Counted from the first letter of the stretch, positions 22,520 to 32,307 are shown. The stretch is DNA of 64,000 nt from Desulfovibrio aminophilus DSM 12254 (GCF_000422565.1 NZ_AUMA01000010.1:124001-188000); one strand, 5' to 3'. Made by a program: numbers and translations. Notes: generated by a model not told the origin, from the sequence alone.

Positions 22520-24487
22520 TCAGGCCTCCCGGCCCAAGGGCACGGTCACGGTGAAGGTGGCGCCCCGGCCGGGGGCGCTCTCGCAGGAAATGACCCCGCC
22601 CAGGGTCTGGGTCACCAGGTTGTAGACGATGGACAGCCCCAGGCCCGAGCCGCCCTTGCTTCTGGCCGTGGTGAAGAAGGGCTCGAAGACCCGCCGGAGC
22701 ACCTCCGGCTCCATGCCCCTGCCGTCGTCGGAATACGTCAGGGTCAGCAGGCCGTCGGACACCGCGGCCTCGACGACCATGTGTCCCTCCTGGCCCTCGT
22801 CGAAGGCGTGGGTCAGGGAGTTGAGCACGAAATTGGAGAGGATCTGAGAGAAGGCACCGGGATAGCTCTCCACCATGAGGTCCGGATCACAACGCACTTC
22901 CACGCGATGCCGGGTCTTCTTCAGCCGGGGCCGCAGGCTCAGGAGAATCGCGTCAATGTACTCCCGGACCTTGAACGGCCTGCGCTCCTCCGTGGTCTGG
23001 TCCACGGCGACCTTCTTGAAGCTGCGGATGAGTTCCGAGGCGCGCTCCAGGTTGCCCAGAGTCATGTCCGCCGTCTCCTGAGCCACGGCCAGATAGTCCT
23101 CCAGATCGGAGCGGCGCACCTCGTCCTTGTCATAGAGCGCCCGGATCTCCCGGGTCTTCTGCCCGAGATGGGACACGGCCGTCACGCCGATGCCCACGGG
23201 GGTGTTGATCTCATGCGCCACCCCGGCAACCAGCCCGCCCAGGGCGGCCATCTTCTCGGACTGCACCAGCTGGTTCTGGGTCCGGCGCAGGCCGTCCATG
23301 GCCTCCCGCAGATCCAGGTTGGCCTCGGCCAGCTCCCGGGTACGCTGCTCCACCCGCTCCTCCAGGTCGCGGTTCAGCCGCAGAACCTCCTCCTCGGCCG
23401 TGCGGCGCTGCTCCTCGCGTTGCTCCAGCCCCTCGGCCATCTGGTCGAAGGCCTTGGCCAAAAGGCCCAATTCGGCCTCGTCGTGGGACAGGCCGCTGCG
23501 GGTCTTCAGGTCGCCTCCGCCCAGCCGGTCGGCGGCGGCCACCAGGCGGCGCAGGCTGCGCATGATGGTCCACTCGCTCAGAAGCCAGGCCAGGAACATG
23601 GCCAGGACCGCCGTGAGGACCAGCAGGCCCAGGTTGCGGGCCATGACGAAACGCGCCCCGGCCAGGGCCTCCTCCACGGGAATGCCGAGCCGGATCATCA
23701 GATGCGGGAAGGGCGCTCCCTGGAAATGCAGGCGCTTGAAGGCATACAGACGACTGACTCCATCAACGCCGGTCTCCAGGAAGGTGCCTTCCTGCCGGGG
23801 ACCGCTCATGCGCTCGACCATCCGCTTCAGGTCCGGCACCCAGGTGTATTTCTCGGTTTCGGGAAAGCGGGTCAGACGTACTCCGTCGGCGCTGGTAAGA
23901 GTGAAGATGCAGCCGTCGGGCAGATGCAGGTCGCGGAAGAGCCGCCCGAAGACGTTCAGGTCGAAGGAGGCCGTGAGCACGGCCACGGATCTGCCGAGGG
24001 TGTCGGCCACGGGCTGAGCGAAGCGGATGACCACGTGCCGCGTACCCGGATCGAGAGTGTACTTGCCTGTGGCGAACGCTCCGCTGCGCAGGGCGTCCTG
24101 GAAGGAAAGCTGGTCGGTCTCCGCCGGGCCGGACAGGGGGGCTGCGGCCACGACCCTTCCGTCGGCGGCGGCCAGTTGCAGGGACTGGTAGGTGGGGTTG
24201 CGCTTGAGCACGTCGGCCAGCAGAACCTGGCAGGCCGCGCCGTCCATGCTCCGAATTTCCGAGGCCCGGGCCAGGGTCAGCAGAAGCAGCCGGGCGTTGT
24301 CCACCACACGCTCATGGTGCGCGGCCATGGCCTGGACCTGACGCAGGGCGTACTGCTCGGCTTCGCGGACCACGTTGTCGCGCAGTTCGAAGCCGGAATA
24401 CGAGACGATGGCCATGGCGGGCAGGATCGCCGCCAGAACCAGGAACAGCAGCCGGGTGCGAATGGACCGTGCGCGCAGGGGTTTCAT
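22520..24487 (-). CDS. Membrane sensor histidine kinase with periplasmic double-Cache domain
   Basis: A protein of 655 aa from ATG 24487, which follows GGAGGAG; an ATG 11 codons earlier was not used. Membrane segment near residues 10-30, a periplasmic dCache-like sensor to about 280 (FQDALRSGAFATGKY, RVIRFAQPVADT-like), a second membrane segment, HAMP (LRRLVAAADRLGGGDLKTR), a coiled coil, then the H box GVAHEINTPVG and ATPase boxes NFVLNSLTHAF, DDGRGM and GGSGLGLS. Its stop and the next ATG are separated by one base, so it forms a two-gene unit with the receiver-kinase hybrid. Confidence 0.87.
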   Translation of the reverse strand: MKPLRARSIRTRLLFLVLAAILPAMAIVSYSGFELRDNVVREAEQYALRQVQAMAAHHERVVDNARLLLLTLARASEIRSMDGAACQVLLADVLKRNPTYQSLQLAAADGRVVAAAPLSGPAETDQLSFQDALRSGAFATGKYTLDPGTRHVVIRFAQPVADTLGRSVAVLTASFDLNVFGRLFRDLHLPDGCIFTLTSADGVRLTRFPETEKYTWVPDLKRMVERMSGPRQEGTFLETGVDGVSRLYAFKRLHFQGAPFPHLMIRLGIPVEEALAGARFVMARNLGLLVLTAVLAMFLAWLLSEWTIMRSLRRLVAAADRLGGGDLKTRSGLSHDEAELGLLAKAFDQMAEGLEQREEQRRTAEEEVLRLNRDLEERVEQRTRELAEANLDLREAMDGLRRTQNQLVQSEKMAALGGLVAGVAHEINTPVGIGVTAVSHLGQKTREIRALYDKDEVRRSDLEDYLAVAQETADMTLGNLERASELIRSFKKVAVDQTTEERRPFKVREYIDAILLSLRPRLKKTRHRVEVRCDPDLMVESYPGAFSQILSNFVLNSLTHAFDEGQEGHMVVEAAVSDGLLTLTYSDDGRGMEPEVLRRVFEPFFTTARSKGGSGLGLSIVYNLVTQTLGGVISCESAPGRGATFTVTVPLGREA

Positions 24488-24665
24488 CCCGCTCCTCCGG
24501 CCGCCCGGGCGGCCGCCCATGCTCCAAGGGTCCGATCTTTTACGACCCTACCGACGGGCTCACGGCCTGTCAACGAATCAGGCGGGACGCCCCTTCACTT
24601 CCCCGCTGGAACGGGTATCATGGCGGAACCGGAACCTTCCGTCACCGACAACAGGGAGGATGCCA

Positions 24666-25043
24666 ATGTCGCGAATGCTGTCCTACACCAAGATCGAAAA
24701 CAGGCTGGCCCAGGACTACCGGCAGCGGGTGAACACGGCCGAGTCGACGGAGGACGTGCGCAAGGCCTTCGCCTGGCTGCTGCGCGATCTTCTGGGAGGA
24801 ATCCTCGAAACGGAGGTTGGGCTGGAGGAGGGCGACGTGCGTCTCGCGCCCGAAACGCCCGACGGTTTCGAACTCGGCCCGGGGATCATGGAAAATCCGG
24901 ATTTCTCGTGGCTCTGGGAGGGCTCGGACCTGGGGGCCATCCTGCGGCGTCAGGCCGCCTTGGCCGTGAATCGCCTCAAGCACCTCTCCAAGCACCCGGA
25001 GCGCACCGAAGCCAAACTCTATCCCCGCCCGGACCGGCGCTAG
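24666..25043 (+). CDS. Conserved-looking small soluble protein of unknown function
   Basis: A protein of 125 aa from ATG 24666, chosen because GGGAGG lies 6 nt upstream; ATG 24660 is the alternative. It has DVRKAFAWLLRDLLGGIL, an acidic loop GLEEGDVRLAPETPDG and a basic C-terminus (NRLKHLSKHPERTEAKLY), with no Cys or membrane segment. I recognise no family. It converges on the MFS gene with overlapping stops. Confidence 0.65.
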   Translation: MSRMLSYTKIENRLAQDYRQRVNTAESTEDVRKAFAWLLRDLLGGILETEVGLEEGDVRLAPETPDGFELGPGIMENPDFSWLWEGSDLGAILRRQAALAVNRLKHLSKHPERTEAKLYPRPDRR

Positions 25044-26239
25044 GACCGGCGAGCGGCCAGGGTCTCGCGGCGCAGCAGCGCCGGGAACAGGCGCATCCAA
25101 AGGACCACCACCAGCAGCGTACCGACCCCGCCGAGCACCACGGCCGGGACCACGCCGAACCAGGCCGCCGTGAGCCCGGACTCGAATTCGCCCAACTGGT
25201 TGGAGGTGCCGATGAACACGGCGTTCACCGCGCTCACCCGGCCCCGCTTGTCGTTCGGGGTCTCCAACTGGATCAGCGAGGAACGGACCACCACGCTGAC
25301 CATGTCGGCCATGCCGAGCGCGATCAGGGCGGCCAGGGACAGGGCGAAGGAACGCGAAAGGCCGAAGACGACGGTGGCCAGACCGAAAGTGGCCACGGCC
25401 AGAAACATGGTCCGCCCCACTCGCCGCTTGAGCGGATGGCGGGCCAGAAAGATCGACATGGCCACCGCGCCCGCCGCAGGGGCCGAGCGCAGCAGGCCGA
25501 GTCCCCAGGGGCCGATGGCCAGTATGTCCCGGGCGAAGACCGGCAGCAGGGCCGTGGCCCCGCCAAGGAGTACGGAGAAGAGGTCCAGGGAGATGGCCCC
25601 GAGGATCTCCGGCCTGCTCCGGATGTACGTGAGGCCCTCGAGGACCGAACGCCAGGAGACCGGCTCCCGACGAGGAGCGGCGGGCTTGGAACGAATGGAG
25701 AGCATGGCCGTCGCGGCCAGCAGACTGAAGCAGGCGCAGACCGCATAGGCGGCTCCCGGCCCGGCGATGTACAGGACGCCGCCCAGGGCCGGGCCCAGGA
25801 TGACGCCGAGTTGGCGCATCCCGGCGCTCACGGCCAGACACTTGGGCAGTTCTCCGGCCTCCACCAGGGTCGGCAGCAGGGCCTGCATGGTCGGATACTC
25901 GAAGGCCCGGGCCGCGCCCACCAGGCAGGCCGCAGCCAGAATGACGTGCTCGTTCATGATCCCGGCGAGGCTGCCCAGGCTCAGCAAGGCGGAAAGCAGC
26001 GCCCCGATGATCTGGCAGGAGGCGGTGATCCGCCGCCGGTCATGGCTGTCGGCCACGTGTCCGGCCGCCAGGGTCAGGAGAAACTGGGGCAGGAACTGCA
26101 TGAGACCCACCAAACCGAGAACCAGCGGGCTCCCGGTCAGGTCGTAGGCCTGCCAGCCGATGACCACGCTCAACATATGGTAGGAAAGATACGTCGCGGT
26201 CTGACCGGACACGAAGCGCTGAAAGGTGGAGAGCGTCAC
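25040..26239 (-). CDS. MFS transporter, EntS-like exporter
   Basis: A protein of 399 aa with twelve hydrophobic helices. The start (FQRFVSGQTATYLSYHMLSVVIGWQ in parts), AGHVADSHDRRRI as the loop 2-3 MFS motif, and ALGMADMVSVVVRSSLIQLETPNDKRGRVSAV are typical of the major facilitator branch that includes the enterobactin exporter EntS and macrolide exporters. Substrate cannot be read from sequence. A perfect hairpin sits just upstream of its start. Confidence 0.85.
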   Translation of the reverse strand: MTLSTFQRFVSGQTATYLSYHMLSVVIGWQAYDLTGSPLVLGLVGLMQFLPQFLLTLAAGHVADSHDRRRITASCQIIGALLSALLSLGSLAGIMNEHVILAAACLVGAARAFEYPTMQALLPTLVEAGELPKCLAVSAGMRQLGVILGPALGGVLYIAGPGAAYAVCACFSLLAATAMLSIRSKPAAPRREPVSWRSVLEGLTYIRSRPEILGAISLDLFSVLLGGATALLPVFARDILAIGPWGLGLLRSAPAAGAVAMSIFLARHPLKRRVGRTMFLAVATFGLATVVFGLSRSFALSLAALIALGMADMVSVVVRSSLIQLETPNDKRGRVSAVNAVFIGTSNQLGEFESGLTAAWFGVVPAVVLGGVGTLLVVVLWMRLFPALLRRETLAARRS

Positions 26240-26253
26240 GATGCGTCCTCGGT

Positions 26254-26272
26254 CCGCCGCGAATCGCGGCGG
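26254..26272. repeat. Inverted repeat just upstream of the MFS gene
   Basis: CCGCCGCG (26254-26261), AAT, CGCGGCGG (26265-26272), 15 bp before the MFS start. In this place it may be an operator or a leader hairpin; no regulator gene is next door to say which. Confidence 0.35.
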
Positions 26273-26376
26273 AAGGACGTCTTACGCCCGGTCTCCCGGG
26301 TCTGGCAAGGGCGGAAACCGTTGCGGGGCGCCGCGCGGTAAAGATTCCGGCGGCGCCCGCCGACAGTCCCGGGCCG

Positions 26377-27042
26377 CTACTCGCCCGGGGCCTTCAAGGG
26401 AAACGGATCGGGATAAATGAAGTTCACGAATCCGAGCGCCGCCAGGACCATGCCGTAGTTCTTTTCAATGGTCAGGGAGACGACCTCGAAGGTCAGCTCG
26501 CCCTTCCGCTTCAGTCCCCGGATGTCCAACTCGTGCTGGAGCGAGGCCGTGAGCTGTTTCTTGGCGTCCGCGAGGGCCTGTTCCTTGGAGACCTTCCGGC
26601 CCGCGTAGACCCGCTCGTATTCCGCCGCGAAGCCGCCGATGGACTTGCCCGCGCCGTCCAGGGCCCAGACCCGGCCGACTCCGGCGGCCACGGTGTCGCC
26701 CTTCTCGCCCCCGGCCTTGGCCATGATCGACTCCAGCACCGAGCCGTGGCGAAAATACTTCCGCGCCTCGGCCAGGGGCACCTCATAGGACTCCGGCGGC
26801 AGCACCGAGGTGTAGTAGACCACGTTGAAGTTCTCAATGCCCGCCTCGCGCAGGGCCAGATCGTAGGAGAAGGTCTCGTAGGGGTCCGGCGGGATGCCCT
26901 GGTCGGATTGCCCCGCCCCGCTGGTCACGAAGTAGGCCGTGGGAATCCTGGGGCCGAAACGGGCCTCGGCCCGGGCGGAAAACACCGGCGAAAGCAGCAT
27001 CCAGGCCAGCACGAAGCAAAGGACTTTCACGCTGTTCTTCAT
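26377..27042 (-). CDS. Pyruvoyl-dependent arginine decarboxylase homologue with a signal peptide
   Basis: A protein of 221 aa. Residues 1-26 form a Sec-type signal (VLCFVLAWMLLSPVFSARAE). From residue 33 it follows the PvlArgDC fold: YFVTSGAGQSDQG, the helix YDLALREAGIENFN, and VVYYTSVLPPE, the place where the family self-cleaves before Ser to make the pyruvoyl group (Thr78-Ser79 here). GGFAAEYERVY and a C-terminal FEVVSLTIEKNYGMVLAALGFV complete it. Known homologues are cytoplasmic and about 160-195 aa, so the signal peptide is odd. It could be a periplasmic decarboxylase or a catalytically changed relative. Confidence 0.7.
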   Translation of the reverse strand: MKNSVKVLCFVLAWMLLSPVFSARAEARFGPRIPTAYFVTSGAGQSDQGIPPDPYETFSYDLALREAGIENFNVVYYTSVLPPESYEVPLAEARKYFRHGSVLESIMAKAGGEKGDTVAAGVGRVWALDGAGKSIGGFAAEYERVYAGRKVSKEQALADAKKQLTASLQHELDIRGLKRKGELTFEVVSLTIEKNYGMVLAALGFVNFIYPDPFPLKAPGE

Positions 27043-27208
27043 CTTCCCCTCCTATGTGACGGTTGATGGGGCGGCGGAGGCCTTTTCCCCATTCCATCAT
27101 TGTCCGCAACAGGTGAACGTGTAAAGCTCCGCGCCCCCGGGGAATGCACCCCGGCAGAGCGGAGCTCTCCGCCTTGCGCGGCGTCGGATGTTCGGCTAGT
27201 TTTTTCTC

Positions 27209-27724
27209 GTGAATGCCCGTCCCCCCGCCCTTCCACGCCTGCGCGCCCGCGCCCGGGCCTTTCTGTTCCACTTCTTCCGCGTGGCGCCCCTGCCCTACGC
27301 CACGGGATCGCTTTCGACCCTGGTGGGCGCGGGCATCGGCGGCCTGAGCCTGGAATTCCTGGCCGAGGGCGCGGTCATCGCCGGGGCCTGCCTGGCGCTT
27401 CCGGCCACGGGCTGGCTCGGTCTGGCCCTGCTCTGCTTGGCCGACGCCTGCTGCCGCCACCGGGAATACCGGCGCATCAAACGGATGCTCGATCGCTGGG
27501 GCTTCCATCCTCGGATGCTGGCCCCGGTGTCGGCCTCCCGTTGCCAACGCGACGCGGCCCTGGCAGCGGCCCGCGAAACCGGCCATCACTCCAGGGCGCG
27601 CACCCTCTTCCGCGACCTCGGCTACCGCTGGTACCACCTCCTGCCGGACCGCTGCGTGGACAATCCCCTGCGCTTCTTCGATCCGGCCTTCCTCCGGGCC
27701 ACCTTCCTGCCGGGGAAGGGGTAG
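27209..27724 (+). CDS. Putative membrane-associated protein of unknown function
   Basis: A 171-aa ORF from GTG 27209. Hydrophobic stretches near residues 30-50 and 52-78 suggest one or two membrane helices, followed by a basic soluble half with ARETGHHSRARTLFRDLGYRWYHL (in part) and PDRCVDNPLRFFDP. No strong ribosome site precedes the GTG, so the start is uncertain. I recognise no family. It is divergent from the decarboxylase homologue. Confidence 0.5.
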   Translation: MNARPPALPRLRARARAFLFHFFRVAPLPYATGSLSTLVGAGIGGLSLEFLAEGAVIAGACLALPATGWLGLALLCLADACCRHREYRRIKRMLDRWGFHPRMLAPVSASRCQRDAALAAARETGHHSRARTLFRDLGYRWYHLLPDRCVDNPLRFFDPAFLRATFLPGKG

Positions 27725-27831
27725 ACGCCAAACCATGCTCCGGAGCCGGATGTTTCGGCGGCTCCATCCCCTTGCCCATCTCTGCGGAATGCCATACCAA
27801 GTGTGGAATCGGTTCCATGAAGGATGACGTC

Positions 27832-29652
27832 ATGACCGTCCGTGCCGTGACCCAAAAGACAGGGCCGTTCCCTCCTCGCCGCCTCCCGCCTTTTCTGGTC
27901 GCTCTTCTGGCGGCGCTTCTTCTGGCGCCTTTTCCGGCCAGGGCCCTGGACTGGCGCACTCTGGACCAGCCCGTGGGCGCCTTCGTGGGCAACGCCGCGA
28001 ATCCGGATGGGGTCTATGCTCCGGCAACCATCAACACCATCCTGGGCGGCATACCGCCCTTCGACCCCGGCACTGACGTGACGCTCATCCGTCTCACCCG
28101 GACGCAGCAGTACGTTCGTTTCTACAATCCCACGGACCCCGTGAACCCTTCCGGGGCGGTGGGGTCGTGGATGATGCGCGCCGGCGAAGTGCGTGGGCTC
28201 ACTTCCGCGCAGATCCGCGACAAGTTCGCCCTGCCCGCCATGCCCACCAACATCGTCCAGGTCATCGTGCCCGCGAACTACGCCTTGTACACGGGTATAG
28301 CCGCCCCCATCGCTGGATGGGGCGACGGCGGCGGCCTGCAGAACCGGGCCATGGCCAACAGGCCGCCCGCCGGCATCGCCAACGATCCTTGGCTCCCGGC
28401 GTCGAGCTACGTCAATGCCCAACCTTTGGCCGCCACACCGGTGCTCTCCTATGGCTTCGCCGCCTCCGGGGAGCGCGGGGCGGGCATGGGCGCGTACATG
28501 GACTCCCTGGCCCCCCGCGTGGGGAGCGATCTCGAGGGGATCTACGACAGCCTGGACACCATGCTGTTCACCGGAGGACAGGCAGACGTGGCGCAGGCCA
28601 TGGACCAGTTTTCACCTGCCCGCTTCGACGCCCTGAACAGGATCTTCCAGCGGGCCATCTCCCTGCAGCAGGCCGCCATTGACGTGCGCGCCGACGAACT
28701 GGACCAGGGGCTCGCGGACGGCGACGCGGGCGCCCCCGTCCTGCTGGCGGCGGCGGGCGGCCTGGAACAACTGGCGGGCGTACTGCCGAGGCTGGGTCGC
28801 CGTCGCGCCGACGCGGGCGATTGGGGACTCTGGCTGCGGGGCACGGGAGAATACATGCGCGACGATGCCCGGAAGGCCACGCCCTACTCGGCGGTCACGG
28901 CGGCGCTGCACGCCGGAGCCGACCGCCGCCTGGGACGGGAATTCGTGCTGGGATTCGGCGTGGGCTATGCACGCACGCGGCTGGATTGGGACCAGGACGG
29001 CGGCGACTGCGACACCGACACCGTGAGCCTCACGCTCTATGGCCTTTGGCGGCGGGCCCAGTGGTTCGTCAACGCCGACCTCGGCCTGAACGCGGCCTTC
29101 ACTTCCGCCAGACGCCATATCCGGTCTGCGGTGGCGGATCGGACGGCCCGCTCGGACCAGACTGGAGGAGGGGCCGGAGTCCGCATTCGCGCGGGCAAAC
29201 GCGTACCTGTAGGGGAGGACGGCTGGACCCTTACCCCGTCGGTGGAACTGGGGTACGGCCTGCACCGGCAGAACTCCTTCACGGAGAACGGAGCCGGGGA
29301 TCTGGATCTCCACGTGCGGACAGCCACGTCCCAGACCGTGCGCACGGGGGCGGATTTGGCGCTGGCCAACCACCTGGACCTGGGAAACGGGGCCGCGCTT
29401 GTGCCCGAGGCCGCCCTGGGCTGGCGGCGCGACACACCGCTGGACGACCGGGGCATCCAAGCCTCGTTCAGCGGCTACAGCCAGGGATTCACGTCCTACG
29501 GCGACGACTCGCCCGCCGACGAACTGCTCCTACGCGCCGGAGTCATCCACCGCGACGCCGCCGGGCTGACGCGCTTCCTCCGGTACTCGGGAACCCTCTC
29601 CGACCATTTCCAGGCCCACGGTCTGGAGGCGGGCTGCCGCTGGGAATTCTGA
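27832..29652 (+). CDS. Autotransporter beta-domain protein
   Basis: A protein of 606 aa from ATG 27832, with AAGGATG upstream; ATG 27817 is the alternative. An N-terminal KTGPFPPRRLPPFLVALLAALLLAP segment ending ARA is a signal peptide. Residues 30-290 are a passenger of unclear class. From about residue 330 (DWGLWLRGTGEYMRDD) to the end there are alternating strands ending CRWEF, with a terminal aromatic, the pattern of the 12-strand autotransporter barrel. It would insert in the outer membrane and expose or release the passenger. The linker carries PVLSYGFAASGERGAGMG. No protease triad was identified. Confidence 0.78.
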   Translation: MTVRAVTQKTGPFPPRRLPPFLVALLAALLLAPFPARALDWRTLDQPVGAFVGNAANPDGVYAPATINTILGGIPPFDPGTDVTLIRLTRTQQYVRFYNPTDPVNPSGAVGSWMMRAGEVRGLTSAQIRDKFALPAMPTNIVQVIVPANYALYTGIAAPIAGWGDGGGLQNRAMANRPPAGIANDPWLPASSYVNAQPLAATPVLSYGFAASGERGAGMGAYMDSLAPRVGSDLEGIYDSLDTMLFTGGQADVAQAMDQFSPARFDALNRIFQRAISLQQAAIDVRADELDQGLADGDAGAPVLLAAAGGLEQLAGVLPRLGRRRADAGDWGLWLRGTGEYMRDDARKATPYSAVTAALHAGADRRLGREFVLGFGVGYARTRLDWDQDGGDCDTDTVSLTLYGLWRRAQWFVNADLGLNAAFTSARRHIRSAVADRTARSDQTGGGAGVRIRAGKRVPVGEDGWTLTPSVELGYGLHRQNSFTENGAGDLDLHVRTATSQTVRTGADLALANHLDLGNGAALVPEAALGWRRDTPLDDRGIQASFSGYSQGFTSYGDDSPADELLLRAGVIHRDAAGLTRFLRYSGTLSDHFQAHGLEAGCRWEF

Positions 29653-29700
29653 GGGGCGCGGCAACGCCAAATCGACGCTGACGCCCGCCTCCGGGGCTGG

Positions 29701-29737
29701 AAAAACAAAATTCCCGGCCGTCGAAACAGCCGGGAAT
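29701..29737 (-). terminator. Intrinsic terminator of tRNA-Ser(GCU)
   Basis: On the minus strand ATTCCCGGC, a 10-nt loop, GCCGGGAAT, then TTTTGTTTTT. It begins 7 bp after the tRNA 3' end. The stem (29710-29737) has no T-run on the + strand, so it mainly serves leftward transcription. Confidence 0.8.
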
Positions 29738-29742
29738 CGTTG

Positions 29743-29839
<97 letters not shown>

Positions 29840-29896
29840 GGGTCGTCCGCCCGTGCGGGCGGAGTCGAAATCCGTACACTCTCCCAACCCGGGATG

Positions 29897-31249
29897 TCAA
29901 CCTTTCCGGTCCTCGTCCTTCTTCTCGTGGCTCGCGCGGTAAACCACTTCCAGCGGGGCCATGCGGATGCCGAAGGTCTTGCGCAGCGAGTTCTCCAGGT
30001 AGCGCGTGTAGGCGGGCTTGATGAGATCCGCATTGTTGACGAAGAAGACGAAAGTGGGCACCGGCTCGTCAGCCTGGGTCAGGTAATAGAACTTGGCCCG
30101 GCGGCGATGGACCATGGGCGGCTGGTGCCGGTCGATGGCCTCGCGAACGGCCCGGTTGAGCTGGCCCGTGCCCACGCGCAGGGCGCACTCCTTCTTGATC
30201 CGCTCCACCAGGGGCAGCAGACCGCCCAGGCCCGCCCTGGTCACGGTGGAGACGTAGAGCACGGGCACATGCGGGGCCTGGCGCAGGGCATCCTCGAAAT
30301 GCTTGCGCAGCGCGGGCATGTTCTCCCGGCCGATGAGGTCGATCTTGTTCACCACCACGCAGAAGGGCGTCTTCTCGGCGTCCAGGAAGGCGATGAGCCG
30401 CTTGTCCTGGCGCGAGAGCGGCTCGGCCCCGTCCAGAACCAGGATGGTCACGTCGGCGCGCTTGCTCGTCTTGAGCGAACGCATGACCGTGAACCGCTCC
30501 AGGCTGTCCTCGATGTTGGCCTTGCGACGAACGCCAGCCGTGTCCACGAAGGTATAAAGCCTGCCCCCGGCCTCGAAGGAGACGTCCACCGCGTCCCGGG
30601 TGGTGCCCGGGACGTCGCTGACGATGAGCCGGTTCTGGCGGATCACGGCGTTGATGAGCGAGGATTTCCCGGCGTTGGGGCGACCCAGCAAAGCCAGGCG
30701 CAGGCCCCGATCCGCATCGTCCTCTCCCGGCTCCTCCGGTTCCAGTTCACGGGCCATCTCGGCCACGCGGCGGCGCAGGGAGTCCAGGCCGAAGCCGTGG
30801 GCCCCGGACACGGGCATGATCTCGAAGCCCAGGGCGTGGAACTCGGCCGTGAGCAGGCCTTCCTGCTCCGCACCGTCGATCTTGTTCACCACCAGCAGGG
30901 CGGGCTTGTTGCTCTGTCGCACGAAGGTCGCCGCGTCCCGGTCCAAGGGGCTCAGGCCCTCGCGGCCGTCCACCACGAGAAGAATGGCCTGGGCCTCGGT
31001 CACGGCCTCGCGGGCCTGCTCGAAGATGGGCTGCTCGAACCCCTCGCCGCCCGGTTCGGCTTCCAGGACCATGCCGCCGGTATCGATGAGGGCGTAACGC
31101 ACGTCCTCCTCGCGGACCTCGCCGTAGACCCGATCGCGGGTCACGCCCGGGCGGTCATGCACGATGGACCGGTTGCTGCGCAGCAGCCGGTTGAAGAGCG
31201 TGGACTTGCCGACGTTGGGCCGGCCGATGAGTGCGATGGTCGCAGGCAT
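29897..31249 (-). CDS. der: Ribosome assembly GTPase Der (EngA)
   Basis: A protein of 450 aa with two tandem GTPase domains: GRPNVGKST (residues 9-17), RPGVTRD, DTGG, NKID; then GRPNAGKSS, VPGTTRDAV, DTAG and NKID. A C-terminal KH-like domain ends with YRASHEKKDEDRKG. The double G-domain is unique to Der, which acts in 50S subunit maturation. Leftward, 18 bp from the mtnA start region. Nothing unusual. Confidence 0.97.
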   Translation of the reverse strand: MPATIALIGRPNVGKSTLFNRLLRSNRSIVHDRPGVTRDRVYGEVREEDVRYALIDTGGMVLEAEPGGEGFEQPIFEQAREAVTEAQAILLVVDGREGLSPLDRDAATFVRQSNKPALLVVNKIDGAEQEGLLTAEFHALGFEIMPVSGAHGFGLDSLRRRVAEMARELEPEEPGEDDADRGLRLALLGRPNAGKSSLINAVIRQNRLIVSDVPGTTRDAVDVSFEAGGRLYTFVDTAGVRRKANIEDSLERFTVMRSLKTSKRADVTILVLDGAEPLSRQDKRLIAFLDAEKTPFCVVVNKIDLIGRENMPALRKHFEDALRQAPHVPVLYVSTVTRAGLGGLLPLVERIKKECALRVGTGQLNRAVREAIDRHQPPMVHRRRAKFYYLTQADEPVPTFVFFVNNADLIKPAYTRYLENSLRKTFGIRMAPLEVVYRASHEKKDEDRKG

Positions 31250-31266
31250 GGTTTCCGTTTTCGCGC

Positions 31267-32307
31267 TCAGGCGAAGAGTTTGCGGATGGCCTCGCCGTAG
31301 GGCGGGCGCAGCACACCCCGCTCCGTGACGATGCCCGCGATGAGCGCCGCCGGAGTGGGGTCGAAGGCGAGATTATACACGGAAACCCCGTCCGGCACCA
31401 CCTGGGTCTGGCCCACGTGGGTCACCTCGCGGGGGTCGCGGTCCTCGATGGGCACGTCGTCGCCCGTGGCCGTGGCCGGGTCGATGGTATAGACTGGCGC
31501 GGCCACGTAGAACGGGATGCCGAAGTTCCTGGCCAGCAGGGCCACGCCGAAGGTGCCGATCTTGTTCACCGCGTCGCCGTTGGCCGCGATGCGGTCCGCG
31601 CCGACCACGACCTTCTGCACCAGCCCGCGCTTCATGAGCAAGGCGCAGGCGTTGTCGCAGGCCACGCGCACCGGGATGCCGTCGCGGTGCAGCTCCCAGG
31701 CCGTGAGTCGCGCGCCCTGGAGGAACGGCCGGGTTTCGTTGGCGATGACCTGGATCTTCTTGCCCGCGTCCACCGCGCCCCGGATCACGCCTAGGGCCGT
31801 GCCGTAGCCCGCCGTGGCCAGGGCTCCGGCATTGCAGTGGGTCATGACCGTGTCGCCCTCGTCGATGAGATCCGCGCCGAAGCGGCCCATGGCCTTGCAC
31901 ATCTCGATGTCGGCTAGGTGAATTTCCTTGGCCCGGGCCAGCCACACGGCGGCCAGCTCGTCCAGGGAGGACGTCTTGCGCTCGGCCCAGACACGGCGCA
32001 TCTCGCGCACGGCCCAGGCCAGGTTCACGGCCGTGGGCCGGGCGTTCTCGATCCGGTCCAGGCGCGCGGTCAGGGCCTTGGCCCAGTCGGCCGCGCCCTC
32101 GCGGGCGGTCTCGCGGGCGGCCAGATAGCAGCCGTAAGCCGCCGTCACGCCGATGGCCGGGGCCCCGCGCACGACCATGACCTTAAGCGCGAAGCAGACG
32201 TCTTCCGTGCCCGTGCAGTCGAACCACTCCACCCGGGTGGGCAGCAGGCGCTGGTCCAGCAGGACCAGGGCGTCCTTTTCCGGAGAAAACTGAATGTGAT
32301 CGGTCAT
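31267..32307 (-). CDS. mtnA: S-methyl-5-thioribose-1-phosphate isomerase
   Basis: A protein of 346 aa with the eIF2B-like isomerase fold: [37 protein letters not shown] with the catalytic Cys, and [19 protein letters not shown] with the catalytic Asp. It converts methylthioribose-1-phosphate to methylthioribulose-1-phosphate in methionine salvage. Other mtn genes are not in the window. It is followed leftward by der and preceded by gatB; the gaps are 9 and 17 bp, so the genes may be one transcript. Confidence 0.95.
   Translation of the reverse strand: MTDHIQFSPEKDALVLLDQRLLPTRVEWFDCTGTEDVCFALKVMVVRGAPAIGVTAAYGCYLAARETAREGAADWAKALTARLDRIENARPTAVNLAWAVREMRRVWAERKTSSLDELAAVWLARAKEIHLADIEMCKAMGRFGADLIDEGDTVMTHCNAGALATAGYGTALGVIRGAVDAGKKIQVIANETRPFLQGARLTAWELHRDGIPVRVACDNACALLMKRGLVQKVVVGADRIAANGDAVNKIGTFGVALLARNFGIPFYVAAPVYTIDPATATGDDVPIEDRDPREVTHVGQTQVVPDGVSVYNLAFDPTPAALIAGIVTERGVLRPPYGEAIRKLFA

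Noticed and set aside
22490-26341. Open frame of 1283 codons on the + strand
   Set aside because: Covers the two kinase genes and the MFS gene antisense, low-complexity Gly/His/Arg/Gln composition, no ribosome site.
27295-27364. PgpA-type phosphatase for the gene at 27209
   Set aside because: The PLPYATGSL stretch only loosely resembles the PgpA start, and the catalytic segments and later membrane helices are missing.
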